A stretch of DNA of 64,000 nucleotides from Marinobacterium weihaiense (GTDB lineage Bacteria; Pseudomonadota; Gammaproteobacteria; Pseudomonadales; Balneatricaceae): NCBI RefSeq assembly GCF_019061305.1, contig NZ_JAHQZT010000001.1, positions 186,001-250,000 on the forward strand. Reading direction: 5' to 3'. Below the pieces are notes generated by a model, which saw only the letters and a list, made by a program, of their open reading frames with translations, had not been told where the DNA came from and did no database searches. Numbering within the stretch: position 1 is the first letter of the stretch; every line of letters starts with the position of its first letter. The translations under genes were made by a program, and so were the position numbers. Shown in pieces: positions 27,969 to 36,393 of this stretch.

Positions 27969-28838
27969 GTGACCGAAGACTTTCTGCACATGATGCGCCA
28001 GTGGCTTGAACAGCTGGAGCAGCATCAGGGCAACGCCAAACCGGACAAACCCCGTCAGCCGCACTCCCCGGGTGCCATCAACCCGGTACTGGATGATCTG
28101 CTGTTTCGCCTTACCCGCCAGAGTGAACACTTTTGCCGCTTCGGCGAGCAGCTGCTGCAACTGGACTCTGGCAACGCAGAGCTGGAAATCGACCACTTGA
28201 TGACCGCTTATCAACATCATCTGGACCAGCTCAGCCTGGACTGGGTCTGGCACGGCTGGACACTGCCCGAACAACTACTGGCCGCTCTGCTGGTATATGC
28301 GCCTGAGACAGCCGGCAGCGCAACAGCACTGCGCAGCCTGATCGAGCTGGGCCAGCGCCTGCTGGACACACTGAGCGATACTCTTGCCCCCGCGCGCCTG
28401 GCGCCGCTGCAACAACTCTTGACACGCCTGGCATCCTTTGAACAGGCCCGCACAACCTATCTGTCCCAGTTACAGCAAATCAACGCCTCGGCGCTGACAG
28501 CCTTCAAAGCGCGCCTTGCCGAACTGCCGGTAAACGACCTTGAATCCCTGCACGGACTCTGGGTTGAAACACACCAACAGACATTCAGCGAACAGTCCGC
28601 TACCGATGAGTACACACGAGCACTGGGTGGCATCTGCAACACCGCCATGCAGTTACGACACGACTGGCAGCAATGGCTGGACCGCATGTATGCCGGTGCC
28701 GGCCTGGTCACATTGACACAGTATGACGAACTCAGCGCTGAGCATCACGCCCTGCGGCGCCGCGTCCGCCTCCTTGAGCGCCGAATGGCGGCACTGACAA
28801 CTGCCGCTGACCACAAGGACGCGCATGAACCACGTTAA
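27969..28838 (+). CDS. phaE: Class III PHA synthase subunit PhaE-like
   Basis: PhaE is the non-catalytic partner of class III polyhydroxyalkanoate synthases. This product (289 residues) is almost wholly helical, without known catalytic motifs. It starts MTEDFLHMMRQWLEQL, and ends in a helical stretch GLVTLTQYDELSAEHHALRR followed by VRLLERRMAAL, which resembles the PhaE C-terminal region. I prefer the GTG at 27969 because GGAG lies exactly six bases upstream; the ATG at 27963 has the same site directly against it. Its end overlaps the PhaC gene by 14 bases, supporting a subunit pair. Sequence similarity is loose, so the call leans on context. Confidence 0.75.
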   Translation: MTEDFLHMMRQWLEQLEQHQGNAKPDKPRQPHSPGAINPVLDDLLFRLTRQSEHFCRFGEQLLQLDSGNAELEIDHLMTAYQHHLDQLSLDWVWHGWTLPEQLLAALLVYAPETAGSATALRSLIELGQRLLDTLSDTLAPARLAPLQQLLTRLASFEQARTTYLSQLQQINASALTAFKARLAELPVNDLESLHGLWVETHQQTFSEQSATDEYTRALGGICNTAMQLRHDWQQWLDRMYAGAGLVTLTQYDELSAEHHALRRRVRLLERRMAALTTAADHKDAHEPR

Positions 28839-29886
28839 GCTTGACCCTGCCCGTGCACGGCAGCAGATTGATCGTCGCCGCAACAACGCTGACAGTGCCA
28901 ACTGCGAGAGCAATCGCCGCGTACACCACCGACATAGCCCGCACACCCTGATATTTCAGAGCGGACGAATGCGCTTGCTGCATTTCAACGCCACCACACG
29001 ACGTCGTCTCCACACCCCCTTGCTGATCTGCTATGCGCTGGTCAACCGCCCCTATATTCTCGACCTCAGCCGACAGCGCTCCATGATTGCACGCCTGCAG
29101 GATCAGGGCATCGATGTTTACCTGATCGACTGGGGTACCCCTCAACGCAGCGACCGTTACCTGAGTCTTGATGATTATCTGGATGAGAAGCTGGACCTTT
29201 GCGTCGAGCAAGCATGCCGCCACAGCCAACGCTCAAAGGTGAATCTGATGGGGGTATGTCAAGGCGGCGTTCTCAGCCTCTGCTACAGCCTGGCTTTCGC
29301 ACACCGGGTACGCAATCTGATCACGCTGGTGACACCTTTTGATACCGATCCGCACCACTTCCGCCTCAACCGTCTTAGTCGTCACATCGACACCGGACTG
29401 GCTCAGACCACCTACGGCAACCTGCCAGGCCCCCTACTGAATGAATTTTTCACTCAGCTACAGCCACTGCAACTGACAGCCGGCAAACGCTTGAGTGCGC
29501 ATGCACATCTGAGCGGTGACAATGCGGAACACTTTCTTTTAATGGAGCAGTGGTTGCAGGACTGTCCTGACTTGGCCGGAACGGCATTGGAGGAGTTCGT
29601 ACAGCTGTTTTTCCGTGACAATGCTCTAATGGACCCGCAAGGGTTTTCTATCTGTGGTCAGACCCATCGCCTGGCTGCGCTACAGCCGCCACTACTGAAT
29701 CTCTATGGTACAGAGGACACTCTGGTGCCACCACAAAGCACCACCGCAGCACGACAGCTTCTGCAGGGCAAAGATTACACTGAGCTCGCGCTCAAGGCTG
29801 GCCATATCGGCATGCTGAACGGTCGCAGGGCACTGGAGGAGCTACCCGCCACCATTGCCGCCTGGTTGCGGGTACGCGATGAATAA
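28825..29886 (+). CDS. phaC: Class III poly(3-hydroxyalkanoate) synthase catalytic subunit
   Basis: This subunit polymerises hydroxyacyl-CoA into PHA granules. The length of 353 residues matches class III PhaC, much shorter than classes I and II. The lipase-like box GVCQGG holds Cys145, and the rest of the triad is Asp298 in LYGTEDTLVP and His327 in KAGHIGML. The NRPYILDLSRQRS and VYLIDWG segments are family features. It overlaps phaE and converges on phaR. A second, unrelated-class synthase lies at 58526-60271. Confidence 0.92.
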   Translation: MNHVKLDPARARQQIDRRRNNADSANCESNRRVHHRHSPHTLIFQSGRMRLLHFNATTRRRLHTPLLICYALVNRPYILDLSRQRSMIARLQDQGIDVYLIDWGTPQRSDRYLSLDDYLDEKLDLCVEQACRHSQRSKVNLMGVCQGGVLSLCYSLAFAHRVRNLITLVTPFDTDPHHFRLNRLSRHIDTGLAQTTYGNLPGPLLNEFFTQLQPLQLTAGKRLSAHAHLSGDNAEHFLLMEQWLQDCPDLAGTALEEFVQLFFRDNALMDPQGFSICGQTHRLAALQPPLLNLYGTEDTLVPPQSTTAARQLLQGKDYTELALKAGHIGMLNGRRALEELPATIAAWLRVRDE

Positions 29887-29890
29887 GAGC

Positions 29891-30445
29891 TCAGGTATCC
29901 GTCTTGCCGGATGACTTTGACGGTTCCGGCTCAGGTCCGGATTCAGCGGCAGTATCGTCCTGGTCTGCATCGGATCGACCCGCCTCTTCTTCCGGTCGCT
30001 GCGAAAACATGTTCCAGACCGCCATATTTTGATCGGCAATATGTCCCATCATGGTGAGCGGGTTGGCGACCCCCATCATGGTTTGCATCTGCTCACGAAT
30101 GCGGTCCTGATGCTCCAGAAAGGCCGCAATGCTCTGCTCAAGGTACTGGCTCATCATGCCCTGCATGCTATCGCCATAGAAACGGATCAACTGCTGCAGC
30201 ACCTGGTTGGTCAACAGCGTGCCATGACCTTCGGCTTCCTGCTCACTGATGATCTGCAGCAGGATGTTGCGGGTCAGGTCATTCCCGGTCTTGGAATCCT
30301 GCACCTGAAACTTTTCACCGTTAAGCACCAGCTGCTTCACGTCCTCAAGGGTGACATAGCAACTGCGTGAGGTGTCATACAAGCGACGGTTGGTATACTT
30401 GCGCAGAATCCGCACGGCCGATTCTCCTGCTCCACTCTGACTCAT
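29891..30445 (-). CDS. phaR: PHA synthesis regulator PhaR
   Basis: PhaR binds DNA and PHA granules and represses phasin and PHA genes. The 184-residue product starts MSQSGAGESAVRILRKYTNR and continues RRLYDTSRSCYVTLEDVKQLVLNGEKF, the PHB/PHA accumulation-regulator DNA-binding domain (about 9-70). A second domain (70-130, LLTNQVLQQLIRFYGDSMQGMM) follows, then an acidic disordered tail. I use the ATG at 30445; the frame to 30487 overlaps the next gene. It converges on phaC with a gap of four bases. Confidence 0.93.
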   Translation of the reverse strand: MSQSGAGESAVRILRKYTNRRLYDTSRSCYVTLEDVKQLVLNGEKFQVQDSKTGNDLTRNILLQIISEQEAEGHGTLLTNQVLQQLIRFYGDSMQGMMSQYLEQSIAAFLEHQDRIREQMQTMMGVANPLTMMGHIADQNMAVWNMFSQRPEEEAGRSDADQDDTAAESGPEPEPSKSSGKTDT

Positions 30446-30458
30446 CCAAATGTTCCAT

Positions 30459-30713
30459 TCAGTCGGCGTCACGACCGCCCTTGCCATACTGGTTCATCAT
30501 GCCGAAAACCAGTTTCTGAAAGGCGTCCATCGAACCGATACCACTGTTAAGGTAAGGCTTGAGCAACGTCAGCGGATCATAGCCTTCGGCACCCGACTCC
30601 ATCTGCTCTCTCACCTTATCGATCATATCCTGCTGCAGCCCGGACACATCCGGAAGACCCAGCGCCCGGCGCAGCTCTTCGGGTGTCATTTCAATATCAA
30701 TTCTGAAATTCAT
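30459..30713 (-). CDS. Small DUF6489-like protein
   Basis: The 84-residue protein begins MNFRIDIEMTPEELRRALGL, then PDVSGLQQDMIDKVREQM, the pattern of the DUF6489 family (an acidic strand followed by TPEE-R-LGLPDV-LQ). The C-terminal half ends in an F-x-x-MM-Q pattern, similar to the granule-associated C-termini of PHA-linked proteins. It sits 13 bases upstream of phaR in the same direction, so a link to PHA metabolism is likely by context. Function unknown. Confidence 0.7.
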   Translation of the reverse strand: MNFRIDIEMTPEELRRALGLPDVSGLQQDMIDKVREQMESGAEGYDPLTLLKPYLNSGIGSMDAFQKLVFGMMNQYGKGGRDAD

Positions 30714-30776
30714 CTGACGCCACCCTTAGTCATCCATTTTCAATTCATACTATAGCAATGGCACCTCAAAACAACC

Positions 30777-31931
30777 TCAGCACCCTGAAGGTCGATATCT
30801 TTGCGGATATATCCAGATCAAGGCCAGCACAAACGCCAGCACTGAGACCAGTGACGCCAGTGCAAATGTCATAACGCCCATACTACTCCAGAGCTGACCG
30901 GCCGCTACCGCCCCCAGCGCACCACCCGCACCAAATCCAAGACTGGAAAACAGCGCCTGCCCGCGCCCTTGTGTATTCGGGGTGAAGTAGTGCTGCACCA
31001 GCGCAATCCCAACGGCGTGCAAGCTGCCAAAGGTTGCGGCGTGTAGGGTCTGCGCCAGCAGCATCCAACCCAACTGCTCGGGCATTCCCGCCGTAAGCCC
31101 CCAGCGCACCACACAGAGCACCAGGCTGATCAACAGGATGATACGCAGGGAAAAACGACCCAATAGGCGTGGCATAACCGCAAACAACAACACTTCCGCG
31201 ACCACCCCCAGCGCCCACAGCAGCCCAATTTCACCGCGGCTGTAGCCCAGCCCTTCCAGCAGCACACTGTAGAAGGTGTAATAAGGCCCGTGTCCAAGCT
31301 GCACCAGAAAACAGACCAGGAAAAAGACCAGCACCTGAGGTTGTTTCAGCACGGGTGCAAGCCGTTCGACTGACGCCGCAGCTTCGGCTGAGACCAGCGG
31401 CCCCGCGGGGATCAGCAACGTGCTCAACCAGATCAGGATCATGATTATGAATACCACGAACGGCACCAGCGCCACGGACATCATATCCAGTAATGGACCA
31501 ACCAGCACTACAGCCAAAATAAAACCGACGGAACCCCAAAGTCGAATGCGGCTGTACTGGCGCCTGTTTTCGCCCAGGTGCCCCAGCGTAACAACCTCGA
31601 ACTGTGGCAGCACTGCATTCCAGAAGAAACTGAAGGCCGCCATCACCAGCGCAATGCCGACCGCACCCTGCTGCCAGAAGATCAGTGCGAAACATAGCCA
31701 ACTGGCCAACGCCCCCAGCCGAATGATCCGTAACCGCCGGCCAGTGATGTCGGCCAGCCAACCCCAAAGATTGGGCGCCAGCACCCGTGAAACATGCAGA
31801 ATACCCATTAGCCAGCCAATAGTGACGGCGGAAAAGCCCAGCGACTGAAGGTACAGTGACCAGTACGGCAACAGCGTGCCCAGCAGGGCAAAATAGAACA
31901 GGTAGAAACCGGAAAGGCGAATATAGGGCAT
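30777..31931 (-). CDS. MFS transporter, HcaT/phenylpropionate-permease-like
   Basis: The 384-residue protein is a 12-helix major facilitator. It starts MPYIRLSGFYLFYFALLGTLLPYWSLYLQS, and has the NLWGWLADITGRRLRIIRLG loop motif between helices 2 and 3. The F-x-x-YF-A-G-x-x-PY-x-x-YL start and a tiny size below 400 residues place it with HcaT and similar permeases, whose substrates are mostly unknown. The open frame extends to 31985, but that crosses the speE terminator; the ATG at 31931 is the better start. Confidence 0.82.
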   Translation of the reverse strand: MPYIRLSGFYLFYFALLGTLLPYWSLYLQSLGFSAVTIGWLMGILHVSRVLAPNLWGWLADITGRRLRIIRLGALASWLCFALIFWQQGAVGIALVMAAFSFFWNAVLPQFEVVTLGHLGENRRQYSRIRLWGSVGFILAVVLVGPLLDMMSVALVPFVVFIIMILIWLSTLLIPAGPLVSAEAAASVERLAPVLKQPQVLVFFLVCFLVQLGHGPYYTFYSVLLEGLGYSRGEIGLLWALGVVAEVLLFAVMPRLLGRFSLRIILLISLVLCVVRWGLTAGMPEQLGWMLLAQTLHAATFGSLHAVGIALVQHYFTPNTQGRGQALFSSLGFGAGGALGAVAAGQLWSSMGVMTFALASLVSVLAFVLALIWIYPQRYRPSGC

Positions 31932-31945
31932 AGGGTCCTGATATG

Positions 31946-31969
31946 AAAAAGCCGGCTCAAGGCCGGCTT
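31946..31969 (-). terminator. Rho-independent terminator of speDE
   Basis: On the minus strand AAGCCGGC and GCCGGCTT form a perfect 8-bp stem with a 5-base loop, followed by TTT. It lies 25 bases after the speE stop. Confidence 0.85.
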
Positions 31970-31993
31970 GCAAGGCATTGACCAAAAACCGAA

Positions 31994-32854
31994 TTACGCG
32001 GATTCAAGCGCCTTGTTAACATACTGCGGCAGGGCAAAGCTGGCAACATGCAGCGCCGGCGTGTAGTAACGCGTCTCTATGCCGCTGCGTTCGAAGCGGG
32101 CTTCGATCTCGGACACGCCCTGCTGGCGCAGGTCCGCATTGTCGCTGCCCCAGGCAAACGCCATGACACCGCCCACATAGGTGGGAACCGCCGCCGTGTA
32201 GAATGACTGGTCAGCCACATAGGGCCCCAGGCGTCGACGGGTAGTGACCAACTCGTCCGGCTGCATGAACGCCACGCCGTTCTGGGCCACGAACACGCCA
32301 CCGGGTGTCAGGCAGCGTTTACAGCCTTCATAGAAACGGCTGGAGAAGAGGACTTCTCCAGGGCCCACGGGATCGGTGCAATCGGAAATGATCACGTCGA
32401 ACGTCTCGGCGCACTCGCTGACAAACTCGACACCATCGGCAATCACGATATTGGCGCGCGCATCCTCAAAAGCACCGGCTGAATGGTTCGGCAGGTACTG
32501 TTTGCACATATCAATAACAGCCTGATCGATTTCGACCTGGGTCACATGCTCAACACTGTCGTGGCGCAAGACCTCACGCAGAATGCCGCCGTCACCGCCG
32601 CCGATGATCAGCACTCGCGCGGCATGGCCATGGGCCAGAATCGGCACGTGCGTCATCATTTCATGGTAGATGAACTCGTCACGCTCAGTCGTCTGAATGA
32701 TCCCGTCCAGCGCCATCACGGTGCCGAACTCTTCGTTGCGGAAGATGATCAGCTCTTGATGATCGGTGCGATGCTCAAACAGCACTTCATCAACGCGAAA
32801 ATTCTGACCGTAACTGGTGTACAGCTTCTCAAGATAGGTAGTCGTCGTCATCAA
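31994..32854 (-). CDS. speE: Spermidine synthase
   Basis: SpeE transfers an aminopropyl group from decarboxylated S-adenosylmethionine to putrescine. The 286-residue protein has the [14 protein letters not shown] box near residue 85, the [13 protein letters not shown] segment and the [19 protein letters not shown] active-site loop. The first two codons are both ATG (32854 and 32851); either may be used. It overlaps speD by 26 bases, so the pair is translationally coupled. Confidence 0.97.
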   Translation of the reverse strand: MMTTTTYLEKLYTSYGQNFRVDEVLFEHRTDHQELIIFRNEEFGTVMALDGIIQTTERDEFIYHEMMTHVPILAHGHAARVLIIGGGDGGILREVLRHDSVEHVTQVEIDQAVIDMCKQYLPNHSAGAFEDARANIVIADGVEFVSECAETFDVIISDCTDPVGPGEVLFSSRFYEGCKRCLTPGGVFVAQNGVAFMQPDELVTTRRRLGPYVADQSFYTAAVPTYVGGVMAFAWGSDNADLRQQGVSEIEARFERSGIETRYYTPALHVASFALPQYVNKALESA

Positions 32855-33326
32855 TGCTCACCTTGCCACGCAGGATTTCTTGTACATTCACTTCACTCGG
32901 TGCAAAAGCCGTTTCCAGAACCGGAACTGCCTTGGCAGGCTCGGATTCGCCACACATGAAGACATCAAAGGCCGCAAAGTTACGCTCGGGCCAGGTGTGC
33001 ACGCTGATATGTGATTCGGCCAGTACCGCCACCCCGGAAATACCACCGTTGGGTGTAAAATGATGCAGGTGAATATGCAGCAGTGTTGCCTTGGCCGCTT
33101 TGATCGAGTCACGCAGGGCTTTTTCCATCACTTCAAGATCATCCAGGCGTGAAGCACCACGCAGATCAATGATCAGATGCGTACCGGCGTAACGGTGGCC
33201 GTCACGCTCAATGAAAAAGTCCAGACGTTCATCGTCATCGCCCTGGGTATAGGCGGGCCAATCGGCAACACTGCCTGCAGCCTCTTGGTCGATCACGTCG
33301 GACGCCAGGTCTATCGTTTCTTGCAT
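32829..33326 (-). CDS. speD: S-adenosylmethionine decarboxylase proenzyme
   Basis: SpeD makes decarboxylated S-adenosylmethionine for spermidine synthesis; a self-cleavage creates its pyruvoyl cofactor. The 165-residue product has the cleavage site in [14 protein letters not shown], at Glu104-Ser105, and the [15 protein letters not shown] segment. Its size is that of the small bacterial class 1b type. The ATG at 33326 has GGAG upstream. A long structured RNA with its own promoter and U-tract lies in the gap upstream (33366-33495), and may control this gene. Confidence 0.93.
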   Translation of the reverse strand: MQETIDLASDVIDQEAAGSVADWPAYTQGDDDERLDFFIERDGHRYAGTHLIIDLRGASRLDDLEVMEKALRDSIKAAKATLLHIHLHHFTPNGGISGVAVLAESHISVHTWPERNFAAFDVFMCGESEPAKAVPVLETAFAPSEVNVQEILRGKVSIDDDDYLS

Positions 33327-33365
33327 GGGGGTCACTCCAGACAAGTCTGTGCTGACACAGAGTTC

Positions 33366-33495
33366 AAAAAACAAAATCCCAACCTTTCAGGCGGTACTCG
33401 GCTCATGCTGGAGCGACTTTCAGGCACTGGCCAAAGGTATCTTTCGACACCGCCAATACCGCTCCCTGAAACCGGCACACCCCAAAGGGTTGGGA
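33366..33495 (-). ncRNA. Structured RNA upstream of speD: attenuator leader or small RNA
   Basis: On the minus strand the transcript would begin TCCCAACC (33495-33488) and end GGTTGGGA (33384-33377), a perfect 8-bp closing stem. Two further perfect stems stack inside: TTTCAGG (33471-33465) with CCTGAAA (33391-33385), and CGGTA (33461-33457) with TACCG (33396-33392). The three 3' arms are contiguous. TTTTGTTTTTT follows at once (33376-33366). A promoter lies just upstream. Another fold is possible, with GGAGCG pairing CGCTCC. It is either a free small RNA or a leader that ends or passes transcription into speD, whose start is 40 bases on. I do not recognise a known family. Confidence 0.55.
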
Positions 33496-33513
33496 CTTTA
33501 CGAAAACTGCCGC

Positions 33514-33542
33514 ATTTAAACTGCGTTATGGACAGAATTCAA
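33514..33542 (-). promoter_or_regulatory. Promoter of the speD leader RNA
   Basis: TTGAAT (33542-33537) and TTAAAT (33519-33514), minus strand, are 17 bases apart. Transcription would begin about ten bases before the first stem of the structured RNA. The region between aroC and the RNA (to 33606) shows nothing else. Confidence 0.5.
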
Positions 33543-33606
33543 GCAAAAAAATACGCCCTGAACGAAAAAAACAATACCGCGCAACAAGCACCGCCGTCGT
33601 CACTTG

Positions 33607-34704
33607 TTACAGCTGCTTGAGCACCGGCAGATCGGTTTTCACGTCAGCGTTCTGACCACGGTGACGCAGCAGATGATCCAGCAGCACAATTGCCATCATC
33701 GCTTCAGCAATAGGCGTGGCACGAATACCGACACAGGGATCATGGCGCCCCTTGGTAACCACCTCGATCTCTTCACCGGACGCATTGATGCTGCGCCCCG
33801 GCAAACGCAGGCTGGAAGTTGGCTTGAGTGCAATGTGCGCTTCGATCACCTGACCGGTCGAGATACCGCCCAGGATGCCGCCGGCATGGTTCGAGAGAAA
33901 GCCTTCCGGCGTCATCTCATCCCGGTGCTCAGTCCCCTTCTGGTTGACCACGGCAAAACCGTCACCGATTTCGACCCCCTTCACTGCGTTGATGCTCATC
34001 AGTGCATGGGCAAGGTCGGCGTCCAGACGATCGAAAATAGGCTCGCCCAGCCCTACCGGCACGCCGCTGGCCTGTACCGAGATGCGTGCGCCAATGGAGT
34101 CACCCTCCTTGCGCAGTGCATCCATGTACTCCGCCATGTCCTCGGCCGCACGGGCATCCGGCGAAAAGAACGGGTTCTGATTCACCTGATCCCAGTCAAA
34201 ACGCGCCGGATCAATTGCCACCGGCCCTAGCTGGGACAGGTAACCGCGCACAGTCACGCCCTTGGCCGCCAGCACTTTCTTGGCAATGGCACCCGCTGCC
34301 ACGCGCATGGCCGTTTCACGGGCAGATGAGCGCCCGCCACCACGGTAGTCACGGAAACCGTACTTGTGTGAGTACACATAGTCGGCATGCGCCGGGCGGA
34401 AGGTTTCGGCGATATTGGAGTAATCCTTGGATCGCTGATCAGTATTCTCGATCAGCAGACCGATGGACGTTCCGGTTGTACGCCCCTCGAACACCCCGGA
34501 GAGAATACGGACTTCGTCTGGCTCGCGACGCTGGGTGGTATGGCGCGACGTTCCCGGCTTGCGACGATCAAGATCCGCTTGTAGATCGGCCTCACTCAGC
34601 TCGACCCCGGGGGGGCAGCCATCCACAATACAGCCGAGGGCCGGGCCATGGCTTTCGCCGAAAGTGGTGACAGTAAACAGTTTTCCAAAGCTGTTTCCGG
34701 ACAT
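33607..34704 (-). CDS. aroC: Chorismate synthase
   Basis: AroC makes chorismate from EPSP with reduced FMN, the last shikimate step. The 365-residue product starts [20 protein letters not shown] and has the FMN and substrate motifs [31 protein letters not shown] and the C-terminal [20 protein letters not shown]. It lies downstream of prmB as in many gammaproteobacteria. Confidence 0.98.
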   Translation of the reverse strand: MSGNSFGKLFTVTTFGESHGPALGCIVDGCPPGVELSEADLQADLDRRKPGTSRHTTQRREPDEVRILSGVFEGRTTGTSIGLLIENTDQRSKDYSNIAETFRPAHADYVYSHKYGFRDYRGGGRSSARETAMRVAAGAIAKKVLAAKGVTVRGYLSQLGPVAIDPARFDWDQVNQNPFFSPDARAAEDMAEYMDALRKEGDSIGARISVQASGVPVGLGEPIFDRLDADLAHALMSINAVKGVEIGDGFAVVNQKGTEHRDEMTPEGFLSNHAGGILGGISTGQVIEAHIALKPTSSLRLPGRSINASGEEIEVVTKGRHDPCVGIRATPIAEAMMAIVLLDHLLRHRGQNADVKTDLPVLKQL

Positions 34705-34752
34705 GGTTCTTCTACTCTATCGCTAACGGATACGGACCGGCCGCACCAGGGT

Positions 34753-35670
34753 TCATAACAAGTGACAGTGTGCGCGCAGCTCTGCCGCCGTAATAACGAA
34801 AACGCCGTTGCCGCCATTCTCAAGCTCCACCCAGATCAACGGCACTTCAGGCAGACTGCTCATCAGGTGCACTTCGCTGTTGCCGACTTCCACCACCAGC
34901 AGACCGTCTTCAGTCAGATGCTCGGCCGCCTCACGCAGAATCCGACGCGTAACATCCAGGCCATCCGGACCGGAGCCCAGCGCCAGTGCCGGCTCATGCC
35001 CATATTCTTCAGGCATGGACGCCAAGTCGTCGGCATCGACATATGGCGGGTTACTGACAATCAGGTCATATCGTTCAGACCCTATGGCTGCATAGAGATC
35101 GCCCTGACAAGCGCGCACGCGATCATCAAGTTCATGACGACTGATGTTGCGACGTGCCACATCCAGCGCATCAGCGGATATATCGGCCAGGTCGACTTCC
35201 GCTTCGGGAAAGGCAAAGGCACAGGCAATGCCGATGCAGCCGCTGCCGGTGCACACATCAAGGATGCGGGAAACCGGACCGGGGCGCAGCCAAGGCTCGA
35301 ACCCCTGATCGATCAGCTCGGCAATGGGTGAACGCGGAATTAGCACACGCTCATCCACATGAAACGGCAGCCCCATGAACCAGGCTTCACCGGTAATATA
35401 GGGCAACGGGCGCCGCAGCTCCGCCCGCTGGTGCACGTAGCCCAGCACCTTGAGTCGTTCTGCCGGTGTCAGGCGCGCATCCAGCACGACCGGGTCGGTA
35501 TCCCAGGGCAGGTCGACCGCGTTGAGCACCAGCTGACAGGCTTCATCCCAGGCCGAGACATGGCCATGCCCGAAGTACACCTGATGTCGATGGAATTCAC
35601 TCAGGGCCCAGCGGATGTAATCACGCAGGGTTACAAGGTGTTCAGTGATTGCGGCTTGATCCGACTTCAT
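34753..35670 (-). CDS. prmB: Ribosomal protein uL3 glutamine methyltransferase
   Basis: PrmB methylates a glutamine in ribosomal protein uL3 during 50S assembly. The 305-residue protein has the SAM-binding DVCTGSGCIGIACAFAFPEA and the NPPY motif in IVSNPPYVDADD that contacts the glutamine. An N-terminal helical region (1-110) precedes. Its N-terminal length and the neighbouring aroC and smrB genes favour PrmB over PrmC. The ATG at 35670 has AGGCGA upstream. Confidence 0.93.
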   Translation of the reverse strand: MKSDQAAITEHLVTLRDYIRWALSEFHRHQVYFGHGHVSAWDEACQLVLNAVDLPWDTDPVVLDARLTPAERLKVLGYVHQRAELRRPLPYITGEAWFMGLPFHVDERVLIPRSPIAELIDQGFEPWLRPGPVSRILDVCTGSGCIGIACAFAFPEAEVDLADISADALDVARRNISRHELDDRVRACQGDLYAAIGSERYDLIVSNPPYVDADDLASMPEEYGHEPALALGSGPDGLDVTRRILREAAEHLTEDGLLVVEVGNSEVHLMSSLPEVPLIWVELENGGNGVFVITAAELRAHCHLL

Positions 35671-35729
35671 AAATCGCCTGATAATGGGTTTCGCTATAAT
35701 AAAGGCGATTATGTTAATGAAAACCCCCG

Positions 35730-36311
35730 ATGAACGCCATGTCTTATCCAACTGATACAGATTTAGACCAAGACCTCGACTTCAACAGTGCCATGCAGGG
35801 CGTGACGCCACTGAGCCATGATCGCCATGTCGAGCGGCCACAGCTCAAGCCGACCCTGAAGCCTGCACGTGACGAATCGACCCTCTACCGCCGCGCGGCC
35901 GCCTCCCAGGAGCTGGAACAGGTCATTGACGGTCTGTCATCGGAGGCCAGTGAAATCGTTGAATCCAATGATGAGCTGTTGTTTGCTGCACCAGGCATAC
36001 AGATGGGCATGCTCAAGAAACTGCGCAAAGGCCATGTACCCTGGGAAGCCGGCCTTGACCTGCACGGCTACACGGTGGAGCAGGCACGCGATGAGCTGAG
36101 CGGTTTCATCCGGGATGCCGAGCGTCAGCAAATGCGAGCCGTGATCGTGGTGCACGGCAAGTCCTACTCCCAGGCGGGCCAGCCCGCCCTGCTCAAGTCC
36201 TGCGTCAATGACTGGCTACGCCAGCTGAATTCGGTACTGGCGTTCTGCTCGGCCCAACCCCGTGACGGCGGCACAGGGGCACTGTACGTATTGCTGCGGC
36301 GCGGCCGCTGA
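35730..36311 (+). CDS. smrB: Smr domain protein, SmrB-like ribosome rescue nuclease
   Basis: In E. coli SmrB cuts mRNA between collided ribosomes. This 193-residue product has an acidic N-terminal part and a C-terminal Smr domain from about residue 105, with LDLHGYTVEQARDELSGFI and the second motif VIVVHGKSYSQAGQPALLKS. The position divergent from prmB is the same as in E. coli. A second ATG at codon 4 is an alternative start. Confidence 0.9.
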   Translation: MNAMSYPTDTDLDQDLDFNSAMQGVTPLSHDRHVERPQLKPTLKPARDESTLYRRAAASQELEQVIDGLSSEASEIVESNDELLFAAPGIQMGMLKKLRKGHVPWEAGLDLHGYTVEQARDELSGFIRDAERQQMRAVIVVHGKSYSQAGQPALLKSCVNDWLRQLNSVLAFCSAQPRDGGTGALYVLLRRGR

Positions 36312-36393
36312 ACCCCCTCATAACCCAAAATCCCGGCTATCCTTTCCTGCAGGGGCTGAAACCACATTCAGCCCGTCACGGAACAGGAACGCC

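Noticed and set aside
31932-31985. N-terminal extension of the MFS transporter
   Set aside because: It reads through the speE terminator and has no membrane-protein character; the ATG at 31931 is a better start.
33177-33620. 147-codon plus-strand frame across the speD leader
   Set aside because: Antisense to speD and the structured RNA; no homology pattern, and it would run against aroC.
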